DNA of 64,000 nt from Conus ventricosus (Eukaryota; Mollusca; Gastropoda; Neogastropoda; Conidae): positions 42,411,920 through 42,475,919 of the forward strand of contig CM031626.1 of NCBI GenBank assembly GCA_018398815.1, given 5' to 3'. Below the pieces are notes generated by a model that was not told the origin of the DNA, did no database searches, and saw only the letters and a list, made by a program, of their open reading frames with translations. The position numbers were made by a program, and so were the translations under genes. Shown piece by piece: positions 13,569 through 24,959 of this stretch; position 1 is the first letter of the stretch; each line of letters starts with the position of its first letter.

Positions 13569-13587
13569 CACACACACACACACACAC
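13196..13587. repeat. (CA)n microsatellite upstream of LINE
   Basis: CA repeats with short CT, GC and poly-C interruptions. The LINE RT sequence starts abruptly at 13588, so this array is probably its insertion site. Confidence 0.95.
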
Positions 13588-15936
13588 CAAGCAGGTTTCG
13601 GAAAGGCAGGTCTGCAATCGATAATTTGGTGAAACTTACAACAAACATAAAACAACAGTTTGCGAGAAGAAAAAACGTTATTGTAACTTTCTTTGATATC
13701 AAGAAAGCCTATGACCAAGTCTGGCATGCCAAGCTTCTTTATAAACTTAAACAGACTGGTTTATTCGGGTCATCTATGATACCATTTCATTAAATGCTTT
13801 TTGAGTAAAAGAAGTATACAAGTTAGAGTAGGGAATTCATATTCAAATTTTAGATCTCTTCACATGGGCTTGCCACAAGGTTCCGTAATTGCACCTCTGT
13901 TATTTAATATCTTGATGAACGATTTGCCATCACATTTGTCAAAACATGTAGTATTAGTACAATATGCAGATGATATCTGTATATGGATGAATGTTATTAT
14001 GAATAAAGAAATACATCTAAAAGGGCATTAAACTATATCAAGAAGCTATATCAAAGGGAACTTGATAAAATAAACAATTATATGGTCACAAATGGTCTTG
14101 CATTATCTTCAGAAAAGACTCATATGATGCTTTCAATAATGGTAGTAATCCTGCTGAGCTCCCTTTATGTTTAAAATTGAAAACGAAACAATTCAGTACA
14201 AGGATTCGGTAAAATTTTTGGGTTTGTTTCTTACAACAAAGTTTAACGTGGAACGCTCATATCACCATATTGTGACTAAAAGCAAAAAAATGCTCAAATT
14301 TTTTAAAAGTAATAAGTAAACAATACTGGGGACAAGACAGCAAAATTTTGAAACATCTTAGCACAACATTAATTCGATCAAAATTATCCTATGGACAAGA
14401 AATATTTTTTAGTGCTCCAAATTATTTACTAAGAAACTTCAAAGTATCGACTGCAAAGGATACAGGCTTGCTCTGGTGTACCCTTTCATGCATCAACCTT
14501 CGGAACTTATAAAGAAATTGGAGAATTGCCTTTGGATGAATATCGAAATCATGCATGTGCAAAGTACGTTCTTAGGACCTCAACACCTGACAACTTTGTC
14601 TCGGAAGAAGTACAAATAAAATCAGAAATAAATTATCCTAAACGGGCCAGACAGATATCTTCATTAAAGCCAATTGGCTCATATCATATGTATCTGACTT
14701 ACTTACAGAGTCGGAAAATAAATCCACAGTGTATTGATGCACAGCAAGTAGTTTCTCCTTACCCTAACTGGGAGATGAATAAACCACATTTTGATATCAA
14801 TTACACTGATGTGAAAAAGAATGAGAATCCAAATATTATGCAAAGTAAAGTCCGATTTTACCTAGAGAATAATACCCAAATCATTTAAAGGTATACACAG
14901 ATGGCTCACTCTTAGATGATCACCGTGCTGGTTCAGGTTTTGTTATACCAGCTTTAAAAAAGAAAAGTCATACTTCATTGGTAAAAATCGATCAATTTAT
15001 TTACCGCCGAACTCGTAGCTATTACTTATGGCTCTTAATTACATAGTTGATCTTCCGTTGAACTTTTTCAAATTTTATTCTGCGTCGATTCTCAGTCCGT
15101 ACTGTATGCTTTACGTTCATTTGATTACAAGAAAAAATCTAAATTATCAAAGAAATCAGTCAAATGAAATTAACATTTTAAGTTTAAAGGGAACCAATAT
15201 CACCTTTTGCTGGGTTCCTTCACACGTTGGATTATTCAAACGATTGTGCTGATAGAGCCGCAAAAAAATGTGCAACTGCAAGGCAAGACAGGGAATCAAT
15301 AGAAATAAACATCCCATTATCCATTACAGAAGGGTATCATTTACTAGAGCAAGCATTGTGGAACAAAGTTTTCAAAATCTCTCCATAGGAAGGAGAAATT
15401 CTCTGGTCTCTTACTGAATTTGGTTAGTTTAACAAACAAAATAGCTGTGAATTATAGCAACAGTTTCAAATTTAGACACATTACTTCGCTCTCTTATAGG
15501 ATAAAGCTTAATGCCTTCAAAACAAATTCAGCAAGAATGTTAAATGTCTGTGCGGTGAACAAATTCAAACCAACACATTCTTCTGGAATGCCAGAGATTG
15601 AGACCTATTTTACCCGCTATTTCTGAAAGTTCTCTTGACAGTATTCTTGAGAATTTTAGTTTGTTGTTTGATTTGCGAAGTGTTTACTACGCAGTCCTAT
15701 GGGACATTGTTATAGTTTGTGTTATGATTCAAAATAGTTATTTAAAGTTGGCTTTCCCATACCTTTTTTTTATATTTTTTTTATTGCAAAGATTGTAAAG
15801 ATGATTTTTTTGTGTGTGTATATGATTGCAAGATGACCCACCCACCTCCTCCTCTGCTCCCCCTCTCCAAATCCTTTCCCTTCGTCTAATATCACTTAAT
15901 GTGGAAAGACGTTAAATTGAAGACAACAACAACAAC

Positions 15937-15940
<4 letters not shown>
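13588..15940 (+). mobile_element. 5'-truncated LINE with RT and RNase H regions, plus strand
   Basis: It starts inside the RT domain ([11 protein letters not shown] at 13598-13630), followed by [15 protein letters not shown] (about 13680-13725), GLPQGSVIAPLLFN (about 13868-13910) and the catalytic YADD (about 13963). About 14895-15240 encodes an RNase H-like part: YTDGSLLDD then TFCWVPSHVG followed, after a shift, by DCADRAAKK. RNase H places it near I/Jockey-type LINEs that keep this domain. The 3' end is a TTAAATTGAAGAC stretch followed by (CAA)n at 15925-15940 and then (CA)n. Several frameshifts and stops make it inactive. It is flanked by CA repeats on both sides. Confidence 0.88.
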
Positions 15941-16015
<75 letters not shown>

Positions 16016-16052
16016 ACGCACACACATGACACACACATGCGCACACGCGCGC

Positions 16053-16091
<39 letters not shown>

Positions 16092-16107
16092 CACACACAC
16101 ACACACA
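15941..16107. repeat. (CA)n microsatellite downstream of LINE
   Basis: Nearly pure CA with a short GC-rich interruption (CGCGCGCCGCGCGCG) at 16046-16060, which could adopt Z-DNA-like geometry. Confidence 0.95.
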
Positions 16108-16330
16108 ACACCAGAAAAGACATGTTTGTAATCCAGGTGTTTTCAATCCAGACATCTGTTAAAAGAACAATAATCTTTTTTGACATTCTAATCACACGTA
16201 CATGTGTGCAAATGTGATCTTAACATCGTACATGCATGCAATGCGCACAATAACATCGTACATGCATGCAATGCGCACAATCACCAAAACATGGTTCATG
16301 GGTATTGACTCTTATGCAAACACACACAGG
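16108..16330. repeat. Compound repeat spacer unit, copy B
   Basis: Matches copy A from CACCAGAAAAGACATG onward. It contains an internal duplication of AACATCGTACATGCATGCAA at about 16222-16277. Confidence 0.8.
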
Positions 16331-16370
16331 CATACTCGCATGCGTGCACACAGACAAACACACACACACA

Positions 16371-16423
<53 letters not shown>

Positions 16424-16426
16424 ACA

Positions 16427-16466
<40 letters not shown>

Positions 16467-16562
16467 TTGTCTCTCTCTCTCTCTCTCTCCTCTCTCACAC
16501 ACACACACACACACAACCACACACACACACACAACACACACACACATACACACACACACATA
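16331..16562. repeat. (CA)n-(CT)n-(CA)n microsatellite
   Basis: The CT core at 16431-16495 is flanked by CA arrays, the same architecture as the block at 12.7-12.9 kb. Confidence 0.95.
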
Positions 16563-16790
16563 CACCAGAAAAGACAACTGTATGTAATCCAGGTATGTTG
16601 TAAATGCGAACAGCTGTTAACGGAACAGTAGTCTTTTTTTACATTCTGATTACACGTACATTTCCTTGCATACAAATATGAGCTTTACATCGTACATGCA
16701 ATACATACAATCACCTGTACAATTACTATAATGCATAGTACATGAGTAAAACACTAACACTACGTGCACACATGCATACACACGAGTGTA
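16563..16790. repeat. Compound repeat spacer unit, copy C
   Basis: Closest to copy A: both read CAACTGTATGTAATCCAGG and then continue to GTACATG-GTAAAA. Confidence 0.8.
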
Positions 16791-16805
16791 CACACACACG
16801 CGCGC

Positions 16806-16859
<54 letters not shown>

Positions 16860-16956
16860 ACACACACACCACGCACACACACACACTCATGCACACACAC
16901 ACACTCATGCGCTCGCATAAACACACACGCACGCACACACACACACACACACACAC

Positions 16957-17027
<71 letters not shown>

Positions 17028-17080
17028 GATCATGCACACACTCGCTCATGCACACACACTCACGCACAGACACACACATA
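16791..17080. repeat. (CA)n microsatellite
   Basis: CA repeats with occasional CTCATG interruptions. Confidence 0.95.
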
Positions 17081-17097
17081 TACCCCCCCTCCCCCCT

Positions 17098-17345
17098 TGA
17101 AAAAGACATGTTTGTAATCCTGACAAGATAAGATAAGATAATGTTGCTTATAGCCCAGCCGACCGCAAAGGGCCACATCAGGGCTGTGACCGTATCCAGA
17201 CTGCTGTTAAAAGAACAATAATCTTTTTTGACATTCTTATCACACGTACATGTGTGCAAATGTGATCTTAACATTGTACATGCATGCAGTGCGCACAATC
17301 GCCTAAACATGGTTCATGGGTATTACCTCTTATGCAAACACACAC
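17098..17345. repeat. Compound repeat spacer unit, copy D, interrupted by a short repeat
   Basis: Matches copies A to C on both sides, but the stretch at 17125-17197 is foreign. It is copy 2 of the TTGCTTATAGCCCAGCC family, inserted between TTTGTAATCC and AGACTGCTGTTAAAAG. Confidence 0.8.
17125..17197 (+). repeat. TTGCTTATAGCCCAGCC family, copy 2
   Basis: AGATAAGATAATGTTGCTTA followed by TAGCCCAGCCGACCGCAAAG, then CACATCAGGGCTGTGACC. It interrupts compound spacer copy D, so it arrived after that unit was amplified. Confidence 0.8.
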
Positions 17346-17389
17346 AGGCATACTCGCATGCGTACACACAGACAAACACACACACAGAC

Positions 17390-17398
17390 GCACACAAA

Positions 17399-17461
<63 letters not shown>

Positions 17462-17510
17462 ACACCCTACACACAACCACACACATACACACACACACAT
17501 GCACGCCCGC
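17390..17510. repeat. (CA)n microsatellite, end of compound field
   Basis: Last CA array of the 12.7-17.5 kb field. Confidence 0.9.
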
Positions 17511-17953
17511 ATTCATGCGCACATACCTTTTTCTTTTCTCTTCCTTCTTATTAATTGTGATTATGCTAACAGGTATTATTCAAGAGTGCATAAAACATTA
17601 CAGGTATAGATCATATAATACACATTTGATTCTACAAGACTTGTTCATGTGAGACTGAAATTGCACAGTTATGTGTACATGTACCAATGTGTGTGCATGC
17701 GTGTTACATATAATATATGTGTGTGTGATGGGGAGGGGTGTGGGGGGGGGGGGGGGGGGGTTCGAGAGAGAACATTTCAACCAAAGCAAAATACTTTGTA
17801 AGCTCAAAGAGCAGACACATGCATGCACACACAATGTATGAACATGCAAAGTAAAGAACACAAAGGCTGTGTGATTGGATAACAATTTATTACCTTGTTA
17901 ACGATGTCAGCAATGCAAATATCATTTTTGATTTAAAGATCAAGCCTTAATTA

Positions 17954-18409
17954 TGCTACATTTACACGGGATGCAACTAACTTGCAACCAACTTGCGACT
18001 AACTCTTGGAAACCGGTGGAGACTGGTTGCCCCCGGTTGTGGCCCGTCGCAGCCGGTCTCCGAAACCAACGGATTTTCCCGATTTTTGGTTGCATGTTTG
18101 GTCCCAAGGCTCATTTTATTTTCACTCCCAGACTGATAATTTTTGGAGGGCCTTGCAACTAAACTGCGAAAAAACGGTCTCCGCCGGTTGCCACTCGTCT
18201 CAGCCGGTTTCCAACAGGAAATTGATGACGCAAGCGGCACGCGTGTCACGGATTTTTCCCCCACTGCCAAAGAAAGGGGAGGAGCCTAGTTAGTTGCACG
18301 TAAGTCGCCGCCGGTTGCATCCTGCGGAGACCGTCCAGTCGCATGTACAGCCTTGCAACCAAAATTTGAATTTGGTTGCAAGTTAGTTGCATCCCGTGTA
18401 AACGTAGCA
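17954..18409. mobile_element. Harbinger-like MITE with long terminal inverted repeats
   Basis: The left end TGCTACATTTACACGGGATG continues into CAACTAACTTGCAACCAA. The right end is its near-perfect reverse complement, giving inverted repeats of about 38 bp. A 3-bp TTA lies at each side (17951-17953 and 18410-18412), as expected for the PIF/Harbinger TWA target-site duplication. The interior (456 bp total) has no transposase, so it would depend on an autonomous relative. Superfamily assignment is inferred from duplication length and the TTTACACG-type end. Confidence 0.8.
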
Positions 18410-18412
18410 TTA

Positions 18413-19744
18413 CCAACAGTGGACTGGGAGACAGATACATGCGTTCAAAATTGCCGTCATCTGCTGAAGTGAAAGTTCAGTTTTTATAGTCTAGGAGAAA
18501 ATAAAAAAGGTGGGTGTCGTTGGAGAAACCGGGGTGAGGGATGGAGTTGATAGGAGGGAGGGTGTGAGGTGAAGAAGGGAGAAATGGGTATAACTGTCCA
18601 TGTCTAATATAAAACGACCAAAATGTAAATATGGCGAAAATGTGATGTATAGCTACAGCAGAAGTCAGGCATGTCAGACTGGTGGGAAACTGAAAAGTGT
18701 GCATCAAACAGTTATTGTTTATGTATGGCTCATCGGTTGAGCTGTCGTAAGAGTGTCTGACTTGGATGCCAAAACAAACTCAGCCCTGTGCTATAGGTAC
18801 CTGCTAACTGTAAAATTAGTGCAGAAAAAACAGTGAGCAGGAAAAAAAAAATGAAAGAAAAGGATCCAGTGCAGTGACATTGCACATTTGATGATCTGGA
18901 AGTTGTACAAGGGAGATAACTTGGAAACAAAATTCTTAGAGAGAGAGAGAGAGAGAATAATTATCAATGGATTTGGACCACACTTGTTCAGTTATTCCAA
19001 ATTATCTCATGACATGGCTGCCTTGGCAGCCATTTTGTTGCAGATATCTCACAACTCTTGAATGACTTTTAAACTGTTTGATGGTTAGACATTAGTGAAA
19101 CCAGATCAGTTTGTGTGCGTGCGTGTGTATGTGTTGGTGTGTGTGTGAATAAGAACTTAGATATAATTTATGAGGGACTTTTCTGTGTTTGTTGCTGATC
19201 AACTGGTCCTATATTCACGCATAGAAACAAAAATTAGACAGTGCTCCCAATACTTCAGATTTTAGAGTACTCTAATTATAATATAACTGATATATGAATG
19301 ATCATGGATCTACGTAGCGTACCCCATGGAAATATTTTTTGAAAGATATTTAAGCCTGAAACTGTTCAGAGAGTGTAAAGTAACCAAAACAAAGTGTTCC
19401 TTTTGCCAATGTTGAAGAAAGTTTAATGTATCAGTGATGAAAACATTTGTTTGGTGTGTTTTAGACTTGGTGTTAGCAGTTCACATTGCACTGGCTGCTA
19501 GTGCTACACAGTTTTGACAGACTGGCTAGCTGTACAGATTGACTTGTTTGTTGTAACTGAGCAAAGTCTTTCTATCAAGATGTTTTGAAGGATTCCTCAG
19601 AATGCCCTTCCTACTTTCCTCTCCTGCCCCTCCACACTCCACCCAGTTTTATGTTTTATTGTACAAGAGTATAAAGTAACTTCCCTGGAAATTTCTTTTC
19701 TTTCTTTTTGCGTTCGCAGGCTAATACTCTGCGGACACTGCCTG
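18413..19744. other. Unassigned sequence
   Basis: No gene or repeat family recognised. A short GA run lies at 18938-18955 and a GT run near 19110-19145. Confidence 0.5.
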
Positions 19745-20034
19745 TACAGGCAGTGGAGTTTTTTTGTGTATGACCGGTTTGTGTTTTTTTTTTATCCCGC
19801 CATTAAGGCAGCCATACTCCATCTTCGGGGAAGGTGCATGCTATGTGTAACGTGTCATCCATACCGACGGCCAAACTGGCCTTCTCTTTCGAAATTTGGT
19901 GATGGGATTTTACGTGTGTGCAAGATGTTGTGCACTGTTAACGAATGTTAACTCCGAGGGAAAAATCCCCCTGTACTGAAATTCGAACCCCAGGATCACG
20001 AGTCTGGCGCTCTACCAACTGAGCTATTCCGCCC
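19745..20034 (-). mobile_element. tRNA-derived SINE
   Basis: The minus strand begins near 20034 with a tRNA-like head: GGCGGAATAGCTCAGTTGGT is an A-box region, and GGGTTCGAATTTC about 30 bases later is a B-box. The body continues to about 19745 through a GC-rich core (CTTCCCCGAAGATGGAGTAT on minus). A diverged piece of the same core occurs at about 53570-53640. The T-arm is mutated and the 3' side is not a tRNA acceptor, so this is not a working tRNA gene. Confidence 0.75.
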
Positions 20035-20053
20035 CCTCCCCCCTCCCTCTCCA

Positions 20054-20108
20054 GCCCTGATGTGGCCCTTTGCGGTCGGCTGGGCTATAAGCAACATTAT
20101 CTTATCCC
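20054..20108 (-). repeat. TTGCTTATAGCCCAGCC family, copy 3
   Basis: The minus strand reads GATAAGATAATGTTGCTTAT then AGCCCAGCCGACCGCAAAGG. It is truncated after CAGGGCTGG. Confidence 0.8.
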
Positions 20109-20324
20109 CTCCCTCTCCCTCCCACTCCCCCCCTCCCACTCCCCCCCTCCCTCATTGCATGCATGATGCACAAACATAGTGTATGGGGAGTCCTTACGAA
20201 ACAAGTTTACTTTTAACCCATCCAATGGACTATAATTAGTGGCTAAGAAAGTAAACTGCAGAGGTGTGCACAGTATCCATACAAGGTTGTTGGTGTATCA
20301 AGTAATTTTTGCTGGGGACCATTC

Positions 20325-20397
20325 ACACGCACACACGCACACGCACACACACAGACACACACACACACACATACTCACTCACTCACTCACTCACTCA

Positions 20398-20456
<59 letters not shown>

Positions 20457-20472
20457 TGCATACTCTCTCTCT

Positions 20473-20531
<59 letters not shown>

Positions 20532-20592
20532 ACACACACATGTACACACTTGCACACACATAACTATATACACACACACACATGCACGCACA
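20325..20592. repeat. (CA)n / (ACTC)n microsatellite
   Basis: CA arrays contain a short (ACTC)n block at about 20372-20400 and TCTCTCTC at 20465-20473. Confidence 0.95.
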
Positions 20593-20599
20593 GAGTTCA

Positions 20600-22237
20600 A
20601 AGTATTTGTTACTTTAGCCCCTTATTGGGGCATGGAAGGTATATATGTATGTATAGAAACAGCAATACGCACACATGCACACACACGGCAAAGTGTTTGT
20701 TCTTTTAACAACTTGTTGGGACATTGAAGACATTCATGTATGCAAATGGAAACAGTAGCCTGTTTGAGAAATGGGATTTAGGATATACATTTTATAAATG
20801 AAACTAAACAGCAGATGAATATACTAGATAATTTTCCCTGTTTTAATATTCTTAGCTAATTTTAATAGAACACATTTGTTTTCACTTAAAAGATTACACA
20901 ATGAAATTTATTTACAGATAAAAATTTTGGGGGTAGAATCTTCTTTTGATTGTCAATGGATTTTGGACATTCAGAAGTAAAATAAATTCATCTCCAAACT
21001 TTTGCATTCATATGACCAGATTCTGATGTTTTACTCAACCCGATTTAGTTTCAACAAGAGAAATACATCTGATTCTAAATACATCTAATTCTAAATGCAG
21101 TTATTGTGAAACTAGCGTAACAATACATATACAATTTCCATATTCCAAAATTGTTCTTAACATTTCTGAAAACATTTGTTGCTGTTTTCGAGGACTTCAT
21201 GCTATTTGTCTTAAAACTTTTTGTTGGCATGAATCAGTGATACTTGAACAGATTAGAGACTCACACTGTAAGTTACAGTGAAAACTTCAAGTGTACAGTC
21301 AAAGCCATTTCACTGTTTTGCATGTGATGAGGAATGGTACCTTTGATGTGTGAATCATATAAGTTTTTACACACACACACACACACACACACAGAGCAAT
21401 CACTCGTGCGTTATGCTTGCTCTCTATAGTTTTTATTTTGATGGTGTTAGGCAATTCTTAAACAATATTCATGCCCTGGAATCACAATGGTATCAGAACT
21501 AAGTATGTTAAATCAGCGACTGAGGAAATGCAGGACATTTTTTGGAAGAAACATTTTGTGTTTGCATCAACGACAAGCTCTTTTTGCAATCATTGTCAGT
21601 CGCATGTGTGTGTATTAATTTCCTGTTCAGTGCAAAATCACCATCTCAGACTAAGCTGTAGCTTCAGAGACACAAAAGAATGGCACTTCTGAGAGTGCAG
21701 AGCCCCAGTCCAAGTCGATCAGTCCAAGTCGATCATGTCCAAGTCGATCAGTCCAAGTCGATCAGTCCAAGTCGATCAGCTTCTTGCTCAGTTTTGTACT
21801 GTGCGGCAATCAAATTAGCGTACGAGTATCAACCCCCCCCCCCCCCCCCCCCTCCCCGCCCCGTCCTTTTGTCTCATGTCCATTTGAATATTACTTTGCT
21901 CACTACATCTGATGGTAATTTGGATCAGCCCTGAATTTTACCAGCTTGTTTAAATATTAATTGATATGTGTCTGATAACCCTGATATAAATTTATTTTCC
22001 TATTCACTGGGAGCTATGCACCATTTACAACAACAAAAATATGAAGATGCCAAAAAGTGCCTTACCGCGTTGCATTCTTAAAGAGTTGAAGGAAAGAAAA
22101 AAAGAAATCCAAGATCCACCTTTTGATCCAATTCCACACCATGATGAAAAGGGCTCCACTTTGTGCTACATTCCCTCTTTCCAACGACTTTTGATACAAC
22201 CAGTTCAGTGGTTTTGTGTAAATAAAATTGTAATCGC

Positions 22238-22240
<3 letters not shown>
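20600..22240. other. Sequence upstream of the first recognised KMT2 exon; no gene seen
   Basis: No coding exon or promoter motif could be identified with confidence. Structures seen: a (CA)n run at 21369-21393, five 14-bp repeats of AGTCCAAGTCGATC at about 21708-21780, and a poly-C tract at 21832-21852. The first KMT2 coding exon, if it lies inside the window, would be upstream of 22402 but was not recognised. Confidence 0.5.

Positions 22241-22241
<1 letters not shown>

Positions 22242-22282
<41 letters not shown>
22242..22282. repeat. (GA)n microsatellite
   Basis: A pure GA run followed by imperfect GACAGA units to about 22312, about 100 bases before the splice acceptor of the large KMT2 exon. 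Confidence 0.9.
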
Positions 22283-22288
<6 letters not shown>

Positions 22289-22401
22289 AAACAGACAGAG
22301 AGACAGAGAGAGCTAGACAAACAAAGCAGCAGATCGGTGTGAAAACATGGGGTCCTTGGCAGAACTAGAAGTTAACATGCTGATGACGTCACATGTTGCA
22401 G

Positions 22402-24758
22402 GGGGAAGAATTTGAAGGCTTCACCGATGAGGATGTTCGCCTGTCGGGAAAAAAAACTGCGCGCAGCGATCAGAACAGAGCACAGGCTCCAAGGCCCCAC
22501 GGCCAGCAGGGTCAGCGAAACGGACCACCAGCCGTCACCCAGAGCTCTCACCACAGATCCTCAGCTGCTCACACCAGCCCCTCGCCCCATGCAAAGTCGC
22601 AAAGTGTACAGGGAATTTTCGGGCCTGTCAGCACTCCCGGGAGTTTCCCCCCTTGTCCAGAGATGAAATCCTGCGGAAAGCTTTGGCAGCCAAAGAACTG
22701 CTGGCCTCCTTAAAGGCCAAGCATAAACATGCACTTCAGGGCCGTGTGGTGCAAAACAAAGTGGGTCGTCCGCGGAAACCGTGGAAACCAGCAGGGAAAG
22801 GGGAGGGAAAATACCACCCTCTACACCTCCACCAGCTCCTAGCACAACCAAGAGCAGAGACCTCAAGTCGAAACTGGTGTCCAAGAAAGCAGAGCGGAAA
22901 AGTGCCACTTACCAGACCCCCGAAAATCAGACTATCTTCAAACACCAGGGCCAGAAATCGGCAAAAATCAGGCTGCCTGACGTGAAAGTTAGCCTGCAAG
23001 ACGTGAAGAAAAACAGTTGGTCCAAAAAGTGAAAGCCCACCAGTTCGACTAGCAAAAGACCGGTCAAAGACTGTGGTCAGGCAGCTACTTCAGAAAGCCA
23101 GGCATGGTGCCAGTCGGCCTGTGGCCAAGCTCCAGGGTGCCGATCATGGATCAGGGGAGGTTGCTGCGCAGAAAAGAAATGTCCACACTTTTGTTTTACC
23201 ACAGTTTTCCCGTTCACGGCGTGCCATCATACCCAATAAACGTTTCATTGAAGACGATCCCATCCCGTCGGCTGTGTTGATTAAGCGACCCCGAACAGAA
23301 GCTGCGTCCCAGCTTGATCCTGACACTCAGCCTTCAGAGAGTACTGATGACGACAAAGAGATTATGCCGAGTCCCAGCAGCAGCACTTTGCACAGCAAGA
23401 AGAATGGAAAGCTGAAGACGTCCATGCAGTCCACAGTTACAAAAAAAAAAGTGTTGAAATCTTCCGTTGGTTGTAGTTCCACCCCTTCAGCGATTTCTAA
23501 CCCTTCAAATAACCCAGAAGATCCCAGAAATCCACTCCTGTTGCAGAGTCAGAGTCGCCCAGCCACTCTGCAGGCCTTAAGGCCGGCAAAAAGTTGAAGG
23601 CAGCAAAATCGACCCTGGGCATTTCTCCTGCAAGTACAGGCAAGAAGACGGGGAAGTGTTCCTCAAAGGACGAATCTAACCCTCTGTCCTTCAAGGTGGA
23701 ACCTGGAGCCACCCCTAGAGATTCCACAAAGATGGAAACGTCAGTGGTATCCTGTAGCAAGGCCGAGATGGCGCCCAAAATCAAGACTACTACCAGGACT
23801 GATGGCACTTCCAAGTCAGCCAGGACGAACGTGATTTCTAGAGCTAGTAGGACAGATATGACGCGCAGAGCGAGTGTGACTGATGTGACTTCTAAAAGTA
23901 ACAAGGCATATGTGATAGCTGCTGCAAGGGTGTCGGGGAACAGCACAGAAGCATCACCTCAGGCAGACAGGATGGAAGGGGCTCAGACCTCTAGAACCTG
24001 CAGTTCATCAACAGCAATGATTGATGCAGAGGAGCAGAAATATACTGAACATGTGCCCTCCGCTGAACAGCTGTTACAGTTGGACATGTCACCGGTAGTA
24101 GCTGTTACCCCACACAAAATGGACCCTTCCCAAAGCCCACCTTCCACGTCAGACCTACTTCTGACGGCCAGCGCCTCTTCTTTCAGAAAGGGCTTGTTGG
24201 AGCAGCCCCTCATTATTGAAGGAAAGCGGCAGCGTGTGCCCAGCCTGAAAGTGAGGATGATCAACCGGCAGTCGGAGGAGTCGGCCGCTGCATCTGAAAG
24301 CGAAAGCAGCGACCTGGCTGCCGGGGAGGAGTTCAGACAAAACGGGTCCAAGCAAGAGAAGTTTGCCCTCTTCCCCAAAGCCCCTGCGTCTGCTCCTAAG
24401 AAGTTCAGCCGGGCCGGTCCCATGAAACTTCAGCGTCGAGACAAGGACGGGAAGGAGTCCTTTCTGACGAAACGCAGTGGACAGATCATGCTGCGGAAAG
24501 CCAAACTGCAGCTGAATCGCACAGCGCTCAACCGCTCAAAGGCTGCGTTGGCACGCTCGCTGAAAGCTCAGCTCAAACGGGAAGCCAAGCAGAAGGCCAG
24601 CAGGTCAGAGTCCCAGCGGCATTCCCCCAGGCCTGGAGTTACCAGCCCTTTGTCCATCTCGGTGTTGGGTCTGGGCAGTGCTCACCCCTTCGAATCTCCC
24701 AACAGTCAGCCGTCACCGTTGCTGGCCGGCCTCTCTCCTGGCAGTCAGGGTGGATTTG
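22402..24758 (+). CDS. KMT2A: KMT2 large N-terminal exon (AT-hook, RFIEDD motif), frame-broken
   Basis: The acceptor TTGCAG precedes GEEFEGFTDEDVRLS in phase 0, which resembles the GFGSDEEVRVRS region of MLL1. Next come an EILRKALAAKELL segment and a GRPRK AT-hook core (22763-22777), which binds AT-rich minor groove. KTVVRQLLQKARHG follows at about 23067-23110, then RRAIIPNKRFIEDD at about 23218-23258, matching the MLL1 QLLQRAKKGA and IIKTPRRFIEDED blocks. A long Ser/Thr/Lys-rich low-complexity part ends in a basic RKAKLQLNR...LKAQLKRE stretch. Reading requires frame changes near 22650, 22795, 23026 and 23590, all at homopolymers. The donor is GGATTTG|GTAAGC, phase 1. The upstream exon with the start codon was not found. 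Confidence 0.88.
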
Positions 24759-24956
24759 GTAAGCTTCTTTTTTTCTTTTTTTCTTTTCATTCTGTCGGTG
24801 ATTTGATGGTCTCTGGCCGGCCTCTCTCCTGGCAGTCAGGGTGGATTTGGTCAGCTTCTTTTTTCTTTTTTCTTTTTTTTGTGATTTCTTCCTCTATTTT
24901 TCTCCTTTCCTCTTTTTTTTCCTTTTCATTCTGTCGGTGATTTGATGGTCTCTGGG
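24724..24956. repeat. Tandem duplication across the exon/intron border
   Basis: GGCCGGCCTCTCTCCTGGCA with its following donor region occurs at 24724 and again at 24815. TCTGTCGGTGATTTGATGGT occurs at 24791 and 24932. The first copy has GTAAGC as donor, the second GTCAGC. The second copy also has a longer pyrimidine insert. Confidence 0.85.
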
Positions 24957-24959
24957 GGG

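Noticed and set aside
13101..13793. 230-residue open frame joining His/Thr repeats to an RT-like segment
   Set aside because: The first part is (CA)n; only the part after 13588 is LINE sequence. The join is chance.
19981..20034. Functional tRNA gene on the minus strand
   Set aside because: A and B boxes are present but the 3' acceptor half is missing and the sequence continues into a SINE body.
21680..21934. Open frame with SKSISPSRS-type repeats resembling an SR protein
   Set aside because: Created by five 14-bp repeats and a poly-C run; no RNA-binding domain nearby.
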